From Citrus sinensis (Eukaryota; Streptophyta; Magnoliopsida; Sapindales; Rutaceae), in NCBI RefSeq assembly GCF_022201045.2, contig NC_068558.1, forward strand, positions 8,213,501 to 8,277,500: a stretch of 64,000 nucleotides of DNA, given 5' to 3'. A program made the position numbers and the translations under genes. Below the pieces are notes generated by a model, which saw only the letters and a program-made list of their open reading frames with translations, was not told where the DNA came from and did not search any database. Shown here piece by piece: positions 24,535 to 37,294 of this stretch (position 1 is the first letter of the stretch; each line of letters opens with the position of its first letter).

Positions 24535-24952
24535 ATGATCCTCGAACCCGAACTCGATTTAGAAGCAATCCCCCTAATCCATCCCATACCCAAAAAATTG
24601 TAATGGGGGATTGTTTGGGTATATCCCCGAAAATCCCCGAATTGAGCGGGGATTAAAACGGGGACCCGATCCCCATTTTTTAAATAATAATTTTTAAATA
24701 TTTCAGTTTTTCTTTTTTTTTAAATAATAATAATTCTAACAACCTCCATATTTAAAAATAAAATTACAAATAATCAAATTTCATATTAGAAATAAAATTA
24801 CAAGTGATCAAATTTTAACAACCTCCACATAAATAAAAACATAATAATTTTAAGCCTTCAACATAATTACAAATGATTAAATTTTATACGACAAATCAAA
24901 ATAATTTTAAGTCTTCAACATAAACTTGTAGCCATCACCATTGATGCACATT

Positions 24953-25888
24953 CTAAGATTCTTCATAAACCTATAACAACATAAACAAAAAAAAAAATTA
25001 ATAAAAACATGTTTTAACAATTCAACTTAATAAATACTTGACAAGATAATATAAACTAAAACTATATACCTCTACAGCCTCTACATCTATTTCAATCTCT
25101 GGCTCCTCATCAAGAATCTTGGCATATGCTGGAGAGGTCGATGCCACAACTACTTAAAAAATATAAATATAAATATCAAGTTAATTATTAGTTAATTTAA
25201 ATAAATAAAAATGCAAAAATTAAAATGCAAACCATATACCTCCACAAAGAGCACTTATCCAACTTTGACTACACATCAAAGCCTCCAATGTACTTGGATG
25301 AAGTCTATTGCGATATGAGCTTACAAATCGACCACCAGTGCTGAAAGCAGATTCAGAAGCAACAGTGGTAATTGGAATAGCCAAAATATCTCTTGCAATT
25401 TGAGACAATATAGGATAGTTACCACCATTCACCTTCCACCAAGCTAAAACATCAAATTCTTCATCAACATTAAATGGTACTAACTTTTCACCCAAATAAG
25501 TGTCTAGTTCATCCTTTACTTCCTCATTACCAACATTAACAAAACTAGTAAACCCCAAAATCCATTCAGTTGAACCCTTATAGGAACCCGAACTCGGCAT
25601 AGAATGAGAAGTACTTAAAGAACTAGAACTATATCCAGTAGAACTAGCAGCTGATGCATATTTATCTTTGTACTCTTTCACTATACTTTGACAATCACCA
25701 TACACTATCTGGACACGAGAAGTAGCATCATCTCCATAAATAATGGAAAAGTAATATTCAACCAACCTAATTTTGAACATAGGATCAAAGATACATGCAA
25801 TAGACAATATTCCACTCATGTCATGCCAATACTTATCGTCTAAAACAATGAGAATTCCAACAATACCCGAATTAATTCCAACGGACAT
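24953..25888 (-). pseudogene. hAT-family transposase, C-terminal relic
   Basis: Minus-strand exons read 25888-25240, 25149-25070 and 24970-24953, with usable GT-AG borders and a final TAG. The protein carries the hAT C-terminal dimerisation region: WWKVNGGNYPILSQIARDIL, then PITTVASESAFSTGGR and LHPSTLEALMCSQSW. The N-terminal BED zinc finger and the first part of the catalytic core are absent upstream of 25888, so it cannot encode an active enzyme alone. The C-terminal frame has stayed open, suggesting fairly recent decay. It is related to the relic at 45320-45715. Confidence 0.85.
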
Positions 25889-27698
25889 CTAATTAATAAA
25901 AGCCATCAGAGGTGGTAGCGATGGTTTTGGAGCTAGCTGCCATTGACAGTTAATATTTAAGATAATAATTAATATAAACAAATAACAAAAATTAATTTAA
26001 TTGAAATTAATGAAATAACAAATTGGACGTTAATGCAATGCTGAAGTGTGCATGCTTATCTAATGCGGTAAATGGTGATTTAATTTGAATTTTAATGTAA
26101 TAATCTCCTCTTCTCTCTCTCTCTTGTTTTTTTTTACCATCCAAATGCATCATGGTATAAATTAATGCGAACAATAATTTAATGAGAGTAATGATAAATA
26201 TCCCAAATAATTTAATATTTAATGTGTTATTAATTGAGTGGTTGATGATTTTTTTTTAAAAAATTTAATTTATCAATTATATTATTTTACTAACCAACTA
26301 ACAAACAAGGGATACAATCATTTAGAATGAAATTATGGGCATACAATTTTAAAATGCATATAGACATAGTACTACCTTCTTTCTTTCTTTTTCTTTTTTT
26401 TTTCTATGCAGCGGGGGGCACTTAAAAACAATTGTTGGGTAAACTAGTAAATTTCTCATGCAAAAGAAGGTTCGAATTTTAGTGTGAATAGACTAGCAGG
26501 ACAAATAGCGTTTACAATGATGGTCAAATTGTTAGAACCAGCCAATGAATGATAAGTGAGAGTGGACAAATAAAAAATCCAGTAGTAATCCAGTATTTGC
26601 GATCGTAGATCCTCTGAAGTGTCAGCCATGCCGCCATTTTCGCCGGTGGGGCCTACCAAGAGTCTAATTGGGGCTCCTTGCCGAGTGATGATCCAACGTG
26701 TTATTAGCAGCAAATCTTATATTATTTTAAGGATTTGGCATTTTCTTCTGAATCTCTTTGGTTAATTTAATGTAAAAAAAGAGCTTCATTAGCGAAAGTT
26801 GGGTTTTCTGTTATGTGCCAGTTTGATTTATAATCAAATTCAGTCTATAAAAATATGCAACGTCTTCCTTTCTATAAATTTGAAAATTTTCATTTATTCA
26901 CCAAGCTTTCTTTAGCAAAAGAATTAAATATAATCTACTTTATTAAATTCAGTTTCTTTTATAATAAAATATATATTTTCTTCTTCTAGAGTGGCTGGGT
27001 TTTAGTGAAAACTTCAATAATAGTGTATACATATTTTTTAATGTAAAATAATTTTATTTTTATTTTTTGTTTTTCAGAGGATTGGTTGGGCTAAAATGGC
27101 TGGGTGCAAACGAAAGCCTGTATCCTAGCCCCAGGCCCTTCACAGGCCCATCTCCGCATATACGTGAGAGTACATAAGGCAAGTTTCTGTAGAAACAGTT
27201 CATCGCTTTGAAGACACTAGCTTAAGCAACATACCCTCAACACTTGTAAAGTAATCAATCTATGTTAATTCATGCATGATTAAGAATTGTGGACACACAA
27301 ATACTTCATGCTATACATTTAAGCTTCTTCATTTATTCTTTTTATTTTTGCACTATAATCTACTCTAAAATGTGTTCCGAAAAGAGAATGGAATTCAATC
27401 TTTATCATATATTCATATGTAAGTGTAGTGTGTATAACTCTTAATTTTTCTAGCCCCAAAAAAAAATAGCGCAAAGGGCTTTTGAAAAGACAAATGAAAT
27501 GGATTTACGCCAAGTATTATCACCAGTAGCATATTCCCATATTATATTAATGTTGTAAACTGACAAACGTTATGTCAACTAAAAAGTCAAACAAGTAAAA
27601 CCCTTGAACAAAATCCTAAAAATTGATCCAAAAACATAAGAAATACACTCCAGTCTTGTGCATAATTTGGAGTTGGGACAACAGCCCTTCATGATTCC
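25889..27698. other. Intergenic, 3' of TOM5
   Basis: No gene identified. A minus-strand frame at 26713-26456 is unconvincing. The part next to 27698 is the TOM5 3'UTR. Confidence 0.5.
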
Positions 27699-29041
27699 TC
27701 ATATTGCCATAAGATCACCATAACTGCGCATCAGAAAAATCGACGCTGCAAACAGGCCACCAGCACGCAGCAGTTTCTACAAGAAAATGTGGAAAATCAT
27801 GAAGCTGCACTCACCAGAAGACAAATGAAACTCTACATTTGACACTATAATTATAACCATAGATTAAGAGGCGATGAATTGCGGCAGCTGAAGAGAACTA
27901 ATACTGAATGTTCAATCATAGAGAAACAGCAACTCTAATATCATCAGGCATCAGAACTTCCACATCAAGCTTCCCTCAAAACCTAAACATGTAACTTCTT
28001 GTCATAGAAACTTAGTCCTACCAATTATTTCAGAAGAAAACAGAGCTCAGGCTTGTGAGGTGGTTAAGAAATCCCATAAATCCAGTTCTTGATCTAAATA
28101 AGTTCTGTGACACATTTTCTGGCATAACTTCTAACCCTTTTCTCGACATCAACTTCAACGAGTCAATATGTATCTTGTGTAACTCGACTCATTGACTCTG
28201 ATTCATGACTTATCCAAGATTTTACTCTGCTATCCACAAAAAACGAAGTTATAATTCAGTACACGATCAGAGGCCATACCCTACCCCTTCAACCATACAT
28301 ATCCAACCACCCTTCAATTGTCCCACATCAAATATGTCGGAAGGGTGTCAATGTAAAATATGAAACCTGATCTTTTAAACGATGCCAAATTCTGTCAGAC
28401 TTGAAATCACTTCCTTCAATTCAGTAAAATTTCTCTCAAGTTTACATGCTTCAGAATCTGACAGAAAATTTTCTGGGAAAAAGACATTATTTCTTTCCAG
28501 GTCTTAGTTGTTGCTAGTATGATTATTACAAGAAACTCTCTACAAGAAAATGTACAAGAGGGAGTGCCTGTCTGGTAATGGACCCGAAATCCAGCAACAA
28601 CTCCCTAAATCGCAGCATCAACCTACCAAACCCTCAACTTTGTTTCTAACATGCAATTAGCAATTCAACCACAGACACGGACATAGACATAACGGATGAA
28701 AGCCCTCAATTTCAATTCTTACATGTTTTTCTCTTCCAATTGCTAGCCGTGAAAATCTAATTTCACAATTAAACTAAAACTACAATATCGGTCTATTAAG
28801 AAAGACAAAGGAGCTCATAAACAATCACATAAAACCCACAAAACACAGAAACTAAAATATTAATTAATTATAAAAAATAAATAAATAACGGAAGATAATT
28901 TGTTTAAACGAGGAAAAAAAAAACTAAAAAAGAAGAGATAGAGAGAAATCGGACCGCGTTGAGAGCCCATTTCTCCTCGTCGTGAACCTGAGAGTGCCAG
29001 AACGCCTTTACTTTCTCCAACGAAACCACCGAGTCTGCCAT
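27699..29041 (-). CDS. TOM5: TOM5, small subunit of the mitochondrial outer-membrane import complex
   Basis: Two exons, 29041-28955 and 27776-27699, flank a 1.18-kb intron and encode 54 residues. Exon 1 gives MADSVVSLEKVKAFWHSQVH and ends ...EEKWALNA. Exon 2 gives KLLRAGGLFAASIFLMRSYG followed by DLMAI and TGA. The length and the WHSxVHDExKWA...KLLRAxGxFAxxxFLMRxYGDLM pattern match plant TOM5, a tail-anchored protein that helps pass precursors through the TOM channel. The C-terminal 20 residues are the membrane anchor. The reading frame is too short for a single-exon scan to show it. It is head-to-head with the RIQ1-like gene, ATGs 493 bp apart. Confidence 0.92.
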
Positions 29042-29534
29042 TGAATTGTTTATGAACCGCTAAAGTCGACTCGAATTTTTTCGCTAGGGTTTTGGGTTTT
29101 AGTGGCGTCAGAGGCAGCGCGAGTAAGAGGCGCAAAACTATACCTGGGTTCGATCGATCAATTAAATTACTGAAATAACCTCTCCAGGGAGGCCAGAACA
29201 TGGTGGTAAATGCGTAATTAGATAATAATATTACTTATAACGATTTCTCGATTTTCCTTGAAGAAAAGTTATTATTTAACTTTTAAATAATGGAAAATCA
29301 CCAATTAGACAGCTACTAATCAGTGGTGAACAACATGCAACTTGCAACAAGGAAGCCAACCATATAGTGACACGTGGGGAACCCCGGCCAATGAAAACCA
29401 ATCATGCATAATCCATTTCTGTCCATCATTCAATTCATCCATTCAGTTTCTCTCTGCAGGCCAAACCAAACCAAAACCCAACACCAGAACAGAACAGAAC
29501 CGCTTTCCCAAGCGTGAAAGAGAAAGAGAGAATA
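29042..29534. promoter_or_regulatory. Shared divergent promoter of TOM5 and RIQ1-like genes
   Basis: The region separates two oppositely transcribed genes. It contains ACACGTGG (29370-29377, G-box/ABRE type) and a CCAAT box at 29388-29392, both on the RIQ1 side. Light regulation through the G-box is plausible for a photosynthetic gene and is an inference. Confidence 0.55.
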
Positions 29535-30378
29535 ATGGAGGCTGCTGCATTTTATGGTGGCAGCAGGGGAATCCGGTGCATCCATCCGCCTTCTTCCTCT
29601 TCTAAAAGAAACGCTTTCTCATCTCTTCTGGTTCAATCCATGGCCACCCAGAAACCTTTGCCATCAGCTGCCAAAACTGTCGGCTCTAGAAAGGTCGGTG
29701 ACAGTTGACTCATCTACTATTCATGTTCAATGCTTGGTGGGTTACAATTAATCTTCAGTCTAGGACTTTGTATCATATTTTACTGGATTTGATGATTCCA
29801 CCCTTTTTAAAATGGGTTCAGACTTGCATCCAAAAAAAAAAAAAAAAGGTTCAGACATGTTGGTGAGAAAAGAATAATGGAGTTTTGTTGTAGGCATTTT
29901 TATAGGATAATTCCATTAACTTTTTTATACATGCATCACTGTTAAATTGCAGAACTCAGTTGTGTTCCCTCTGGGAGAGCCAGGCCCAAGGAATGCACCG
30001 TTGGCTACCAGCCCTCCTGTGAAGCTACTAACAAGAGTGGAGCAGCTGAAACTTCTATCCAAGGCTGAGAAAGCTGGCTTGCTATCAGCAGCTGAGAAGT
30101 TTGGTCTGTCTCTTTCATCCATTGAGAAACTGGGTTTGTTGTCAAAGGCTGAAGAATTTGGAGTCCTTTCAGCTGCTACCGACCCTGCTACTCCAGGGGC
30201 TCTGCTCACTCTCAGCTTGGGGTTACTGCTTCTAGGTCCCTCCTGTGTTTATTTGGTGCCTGAAGATTATCCTTGGGAAGTTGCACTGCAAGGTGTTGTT
30301 GCTCTTGTTTCTGTGGTTGGTGGGTCTGCTGCTTTTGCTGCTTCAAATTTAGTATCCAATTTGCAGAAATCCAGCTGA
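29535..30378 (+). CDS. RIQ1: RIQ1-like chloroplast thylakoid protein (DUF1118)
   Basis: Exons 29535-29693 and 29953-30378 encode 194 residues. RIQ proteins sit in grana thylakoids and affect LHCII organisation, grana stacking and non-photochemical quenching. The N-terminal about 45 residues are Ser/Ala/Arg-rich with few acids, as in a chloroplast transit peptide. The middle holds LSKAEK/LSAAEK/LSSIEK/LSKAEE units, a helical repeat seen in this family. Two hydrophobic segments follow (around [16 protein letters not shown] and [16 protein letters not shown]). The conserved PxDYPWExALQG patch between them is present as [15 protein letters not shown]1 rather than RIQ2 is chosen from gene order. 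Confidence 0.88.
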
Positions 30379-30942
30379 ATGAGATAACCTAAATGTCTAA
30401 GGAGATCAAAATAATAGTATTGCTTGTTGTGACAATAGGACTTCTCAATCTTGATCAATTTACTCGCTTTTCACCAGTGTTGATGAACAGACTGAAATGT
30501 TTTATAAATTTTATAAAGAAATGCAACTATAACGAACAGATATCAGAAAGCATTGAGGACCAGGAGAAAAGGGAGAGAGAATGGCAAGGTCAAAATCCTG
30601 TGACTGCCATTTGCTACTTCACTTCTCCAACTAAATGATCAAACAAGTCTGCTGGATTCATTGTATTAATGTCATCATGCGCGGGTAGGAAAAAGACAAT
30701 GGGAGTGAAATGTGATGGAAATGCAGAGGAATCTTTTTATAAAGAATACATAATTTGCACCAAAATACCCTTACATCTTATGCAATGCTTTTATGAAATT
30801 GCCCAAGAATAATGAAACCCGCAAGAAATATTCTCATAAGCTTCAGAACAAGAATTTCTAATTACTTAAATTTCTAATCCTCAAACCCCTCGTACGTCAT
30901 ATCTCTACCGTCAAAAAAAAAAAAAAAAAACTTCTGAACTAT
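30379..30942. other. Tail-to-tail spacer between RIQ1-like and G3BP-like genes
   Basis: Two 3'UTRs face each other. A reading frame at 30393-30638 is not supported as a gene. An A run at 30914-30930 lies close to the G3BP stop. Confidence 0.5.
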
Positions 30943-33900
30943 TTATGCGGTAACAGAATTGCGATTCACCCCACCTTGAGGACCACCTCTTCTATTTCCA
31001 TTCTGATTTGCTCGTCCGTCTCCATTTCGTCCACTTGAACCTTTTGGTCGCCCTGAAAACTCGCCTTGACCTCTGAATTCATTCCTTCCATAACCCCGGC
31101 CTCCACCAAAGTTCCCACGACCCTTGAAACTATCACTGCGGAACCCAACTCTTCCTGAAGAAAACCTACCTCTCCCACCCCCACCGCCGCCAACTGCAAA
31201 AAGCCCAGTAAAATCATTAGTTATTATCACACATTACAGGTACTATTGTAATGATATACTTGGATAGAAATAATCACAAATGCTGAAAATGACAACTATT
31301 CTTTCAACTAACCTCGAGAGTTGGCTCTCTTAGCCTCAACATCTGCTGGACGATCCCCAATTAATATAGGGGAAGCCTGAAATTTTAATTTTGAAACTAC
31401 ATTACATTGAATAACCGAATAAACTGAAAATAATAGCAGATACGATAAAGAATTATAATAGCACCCAAACCTCACACGCAATTGAACCCGAGTACTTTAG
31501 TCAATTGTACTATCCAAGCTATTTCAACCAAAAACCATATCACCCAGTTATTGAAACTAAACAGAAGATCCACAAACACTTCTTTTACCACCACAGAAAA
31601 TGCCAGCACCACCACAACCACCAAAAACCAGGTAACATGCCATATGACCAGTCAATCTACCAACATCTGTAAACAACTATCTATCTCGTACTTGATAACC
31701 ACATGTAACCCAAGTATGTAGTCAAAAGCAACAGGCAAATGTAGTTGCAAGACTGTACTAAAAAGAAAAGATTGTAAAGTGACAGAATAATAAGCCAGCT
31801 CAGGAATTCTGTAAGATAAATTTTACTGTTTGAAATTTGCCCTTTGGCCCAGCCAACAAAGCAAACCAAAGGGCATGTGAAATGATCACTGAATGGATAT
31901 TATGTCCATACTATTCGTTCTTGAACGAAAGAGAAATTATATGTAGCTGGTTGTACGCTGGGCCATGTCTGACACGAAAGACAGAAACTGATTAAATCAA
32001 CAAAGATAATTTACAAGACAACTAGATGACCTCCTTTCAAAGGAGAGGGGTTGGGGATTGGAGGTTCTTTTTTTCATATTGGGGGGTGTTTGTTCTGTTG
32101 GTGTTAGGGAGGGGAGAAAGGGGGTGCGAAGCCAACTACATGGTCCACTTACACCTGCAAAATTTTCCAAAACTCAAACCAAGCTTTATCCAACTACAAG
32201 TGTGAGGGTATACAAAAATCATTGAATGTCATTCAGTTCTATCTCTAGAGCAACGTCCTTTTCTAGGGTGCAGACAATATGACTGTCTTCACAGCCTCTC
32301 TATTGAGGCCTCCCGAGGTACGCAAACCAGAATCAACAATTTTATTCCATTTTGATCTAATTGAATCCGGAACTACAGCAATGGTAGCATGGCACAAATC
32401 TAGTGACTTCCCAATCGGATCAGTTTATGATTGCAGATAATTCAGGATCAATTTCACTTGGTAGGTGATCTGGGTCAGAAGTTACATTATGAAATCATTA
32501 ATTAACTGACCAATCAAGAGCAGAAAACACAGAAGGGAAACTAAGGTCCTACCGAGCATCAGTCTTATTTTGGTTGGAGAAGTTTGCGTGGCTAATCCAA
32601 TGCTAAGAATACCAGTCATATTGACAAAATTAATTCTTCATTGAGATTCAAACAATAGGCTACTATGCACCAGATATATATTTTTTTTTTGGGTGGGAAA
32701 TTCCTATTAGTCACCATTTTAATACAACTCAGCAAGTTCCCATGGTAAGGGACTAAAAACAACCTGGACTAATACATGCTACACATATCCATATTTAAAA
32801 TGTTGATTACATATATTAATCAACATCAAATTTCTTAAAACCACTTGCTGGAAGAGAATATTGTAAAACCCTTAAATTATCCCGTAGCTGGCATTAGCAA
32901 CTTAAATAATGCAACTTGATACGTCGCCAAAATATAGCCACCAGCTATATTACAAAATTCCTTAAAAACAGAATAAAATAAAAATACGTGCATCATAACT
33001 TCTAATCTTTTATCTTGTCCGGATATTATTGAAGTTTAGTATACAGAACTTAGATATGACAACAACATTCAAGCAAGAGAAACATAACAAGAAATTCATA
33101 GATGTCCCATTGAACCGCATCAGGTTGGACAAATTTTTCTGAACCAGTTAATTAAATGACAATTAGACAGATAGTTCCAGATGAAGACATTAAATAAATT
33201 CTACTAATAGTCTCAACAGGTAACACACTAAAGAATTTCTTCCTCTTAATATTGAAACTGCGAAAACAATTAGCAAAATAGAACACCAATGAATGAATCA
33301 GAACCAGTAAAAGAGAAAAGAAGAAAGAGTGTGAGGGGAATCTGCACTAGGTACCAAAAAGAGCACATTCTAGAGGTTCAACAAGGATTTGAACTTCAAT
33401 GAAAGTGCGACTGATGATGTAAACACCAAGCACAATTTTTATTATCAAGCTAAGAGAGATAAGAGATAATACCTCAAGTGCACTCTGCACTGAACCTGGT
33501 GTCTCAAATGCAACAAAGCCAAAACAATATCCTTGCTGTAGGAGATAAATATATGACACATAAGCATTATGCCAACGAACTTAATGTGGATGAAAACACA
33601 CAATATATAATATAAAGCAAACCTTGTTACTTCTGACTTGAACGCCATTTTTCTTAATAGGTCCGAATATTTTAAATGCCTCCTCGAGTTCTGTGGATGT
33701 TGTAGTAAAAGCCAAATTCCGGACATATATGGAACAACCTTCAGCTGTAATGAGTAAAATTTGAGTAAATTATAAACTTTGAAACACAGGAAAATAAGAA
33801 TTTCCACATCTACAGCACAGTATCCTAGACACAGGAAACAAAAATTCTTCCAGATCCAACAAATTGCCTTCACAACTAAACTTGAACTCTTTCAATCCCA

Positions 33901-35592
33901 AAAGGACACAAATGAATTTGTTCACAGTGACTTCACATGCATGTCTCATACAGTAAGTATACTAAAGTTTGTTCAGCAACTTCTAATTTAAAGTTACACA
34001 CTCATACCTTCCTCATTAACATTGCTATTTTCAGGAGCACCGTCACTACTGAGAGCTGAAGCCTCAGGTACAGGAGCAGGCTTTGCCATGGCAGGTGATT
34101 GTTGATCAGCATTTGGAGGTGTTGGCCTTGCCTTTCGGGCAGGAACATATGCTGCACTGGATATATTATAACCTTTCATCACTTTCACCTGTACAGAACT
34201 CATGACAGTTCAGTAATTGTCAAAAAAGAGGTTAACACCACAAACTCCACAAACAGCCGAAGACAAATATAGAACATTTTGCAATCAACTCACAATTGAA
34301 GCATATGATTTCTTCTCAGGAGCATCCCCCTGCGCCACTGGAGCTGAGTCTACACTTGCATGAACTTCATTCTGAACCGAATTAGTTGGGGGTTCAACAA
34401 TTTCGTCTTCAACCACTGATCCTTCTTCCTTGTCAGAAGGATCACAAACTTCAGGACCATTATCAAGATCTTCCCCCTCAATGACAATTGCTCGGTCTGC
34501 TGGAATATGATCTTGATTATGAGCAGGCTCTGGAAACAAAGATAAAATGAATTTTATAACTCAAGTCTGAAGTTAATCCTAATATGAAATCATAAGAATA
34601 GAATTATAGCAACCTGGTGCCTCAGCCACATTGGCTGTTGGAGCAGTTTCATTAACTACTGAGTCAGAATTGTTTTCCAATGACTCATTCTCCTCAACAA
34701 ATCTAAAGACATCATTCAGGACAAAGTAGCCTCCTTTGTCCTGTGGAGCTAAAAAGAATGTTTGAGTGAATTTCTTTTTCACATTGTCCTTTCCAGTCAA
34801 GCATCCAGTCACTAGAACGATCACCCCTTTCTCATATGAATCCTGAGCATCTGCAGTTTTTATCTCCGCCGTGTAGTCTTCATAATTCAAGGACAAAATC
34901 CTGTCATTGATTGCCTGCTCCAAGGTGAAAATGAAATTGTCCATCAATCTATGTTAAAGCAAGTGTATAATTCAAAACTGTATTTCAAGATAAGCATAGA
35001 AAAGACAATATTTTCGTAAGAGCAAAAAATCTCAAACAATCCATTCTTTGAATGACTGCTCAATGGATCACCAAATGCAGGTAAAACAAAATCTGTAACT
35101 CACAAGCACATATATGACACATCAATTGTCAAAATCAACATGATGATCTGCATAGAAAATTTCTCATTAACAACAGATAAGTTCTCTACACTCAGGTCAA
35201 ATGCCTTGGTTTAATCGTGCAATTATGGGATAACCCAATGGGTACCAGCGACATCTTATTGATATCCAACAAATACTCTATTTACCAAGTCAAGCAGGAT
35301 TAATGCAAAGTTGGTAGCAGCATCATACAGAAGATATAAAAGTTGCGATATTTCTCAAGATCAACTTGTATAAATGAGTATGCTACCCTGATCTTAATTC
35401 CTAAAAGCTTACTTTCATGGTTGTCACTGTCGTCATAGAACCATTGCTGTCAGGACGGCTTAGCAAACTGGAATCCTGATAAAATCTGTGAACCAATCCT
35501 GGGGATTGGTGGAGAATATGGTAATATTGCTCCACAAAGGCATTGCCAACAACTTGGGCACTGGGAGCTGGACTGCCTTCTTGTACTGCCAT
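30943..35592 (-). CDS. G3BP-like RNA-binding protein (NTF2 domain, RRM, RGG tail)
   Basis: Eight coding exons: 35592-35413, 34914-34614, 34529-34294, 34188-34008, 33744-33623, 33535-33473, 31376-31313, 31193-30943, encoding 465 residues. Residues about 12-130 form the NTF2-like domain (VVGNAFVEQYYHILHQSPGL; FFLAPQDKGGYFVLNDVFRF). An acidic, Pro-containing linker follows (about 135-235). The RRM spans about 301-375, with RNP2 IYVRNL and RNP1 GYCFGFVAF. Residues about 383-465 are a Gly/Arg-rich RGG tail. The order matches G3BP homologues, which scaffold stress granules and bind mRNA and ubiquitin proteases. The start codon lies directly after the leader-intron acceptor. The intron before exon 7 is 2.1 kb. 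Cytoplasmic; related Arabidopsis genes are the NTF2-RRM family. Confidence 0.92.
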
Positions 35593-36589
35593 CTACATAT
35601 CAATTGAAAACCAGCAAATAAGCAAAATAGATCTACAAACTAAAACATTTGGATACAGAGACTTAACAATAATTATTAAATGGTAATAGTACGGCCTGTT
35701 AATCATCTTTAATACAATTCACGGTTTCTTATGAAAAATAAAATAAAATAAAAAGGCCCATTAAAAAAGTCCATCAGAGAAAACTCAAATCACAAAACAA
35801 ACTATAAACTAAAAAATGTCTCTAACAACAAGAATGCTAATCCAATAAGACTAGACATTTCACAGCCCAAGAAAAGCCGAATATATCAAAACAGAAGACT
35901 ATACAGTATATTAGTGGGAGGTCAAGTTTAAAATTTGTACAGGAAAATCTCACTTTGAAAATTTTTCAGAATTCAGAAGAAGTTTGCATTCCCGGTGTTG
36001 CTAAAAGTAAACAATATTGCCCAGACATAATAGCAGTACTGCAAGAAGTTAAGTGCAGCGGCAGCATGTAGACAAAGAGAAACAGTTTTAATAAGTTTTA
36101 TCAACCAAAAAGACTATAAAACAAGTAAACGAAACTGAATCCATAAATAAAAATCAAAGTCATACTATACATCCCAAGTTACACTAATAGAAGCAACAAT
36201 CATAATTAGTAAGAAGTATCACAACGAACATCAATCCAACACAAGACAAAGAGACCTTATAAAAGGAACCATACCCAGAAACAAGGGCACAAAGACAAGT
36301 AAAGGAAACCATAACAAACCCTAATTCATAAAACCCACCAAAACCCTAAAACACAAATATATGCAGCATAAGAAAACAACAAAGATTCGATTTTGAGACA
36401 TGGGTTTGATCCAGATCAGTCAAAATATTAAAACACATAACAACAAGTACAGATCAAGCGAACAGTACAAAGCATTAAATGATTAGAAACAAAAATAAAA
36501 TAAAATAAAATAAAATCGAGGAAGAAGAAAAAAGAAAAAAGAAAAAAGGTACCTGTTTTGTGGGAAGTGTTTGAGCTCGAATGGATGAA

Positions 36590-36621
<32 letters not shown>

Positions 36622-36720
36622 ATCTCGGAGAGTAGAAGAAGACGAAAAGAGACAGCAAGCAAGCGTGCCAACAAAGAAAATGGAAGACAGAAAAGCAAAG
36701 CAGAGATGCTCTGGAAGCAA
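35593..36720 (-). promoter_or_regulatory. 5'UTR exon and 960-bp leader intron of the G3BP-like gene
   Basis: The donor CAG|GTACC at 36552 and acceptor ATGTAG at 35593 fit a leader intron of 35593-36552, with its 3' end abutting the ATG. The 5' exon (about 36553-36720) is pyrimidine-rich on the minus strand and includes a (GA)n run at 36590-36611, that is CT-rich in the transcript, common in plant leaders. A leader intron of this kind often boosts expression; that is inferred. Confidence 0.6.
36590..36611. repeat. (GA)n microsatellite in G3BP 5'UTR
   Basis: About 11 GA units, read as CT repeats in the minus-strand leader. Confidence 0.9.
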
Positions 36721-37286
36721 TTTTAAATGCTTCCTTCTCTTCTTATATATAAAAAGTTTATAATTAAATAAAATGAATTTTTATTGTTTATTCTTTATTT
36801 AAAAGAAAAAATATATATATTATAGTCTATGCTTAGACTTTTGTTTGTGTGACTTAATAAGAAATGAGATGAGCGTGATGACATCATCAACCAGACAACA
36901 ACTACGCGCTTGCGCAGGCAGTTGGCTTTGGTTCTGTGACTCTTTTGAGTGTTTTTCTTTTATTTTTTATTTTTTAAAAAAAATTATTAATAGTTAAATT
37001 ATTATGACGTGTTGGCTCCCCTTTGTAGATGAGTCGATTATTACTCACGCGTGGATGCGAATGTGTTTTTGTGTAAATTTCCGTACAAATGTACAGTGAC
37101 ATAATTGCACTGTTGAAAATATTGTGAGGCGGTCAAAATATTTTGGAGTAATAAATAAAATAAATGAATAAATGCGATGGCCGGGAATCTTTTTTTAACT
37201 TAAATGGTTAAGCTTTTGTGTTACAAAAATTCATATTAATTATTCCATGGAATCTAATGGATGTCATCGACCCATTTTAATGGTTT
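36721..37286. other. Promoter side of G3BP-like gene
   Basis: AT-rich with TTATATATAAAAAG near 36741, a possible TATA region. No gene. Confidence 0.4.
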
Positions 37287-37294
37287 GACAGACT

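Larger units (their letters stand above)
22632..24680. mobile_element. hAT element arm, interrupted by a solo LTR
   Basis: TAGGGATGTCAATGGGGC at 22632 is a hAT-type terminus like those at 37295 and 44985. The arm continues with GGGTTCGGG and GAGGATC repeats to 22671, is broken by the LTR, and resumes at 24535 with GATCCTCGAACCCGAA and GGGGA-rich subterminal repeats to about 24680. Together with the transposase relic at 24953-25888 it probably made one element. The matching right terminus was not found, so the element is truncated or rearranged. Confidence 0.62.

Noticed and set aside
26456-26713. 85-codon minus-strand frame
   Set aside because: No conserved motif, no splice context and no recognised relative; ordinary intergenic composition around it.
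28860-29201. 113-codon minus-strand frame over TOM5 exon 1
   Set aside because: A different frame over the TOM5 exon, intron and promoter. The TOM5 frame matches the family and this one does not.
36428-36720. Several frames rich in Ser, Leu and Phe on the minus strand
   Set aside because: They come from the CT-rich leader exon and leader intron of the G3BP-like gene.
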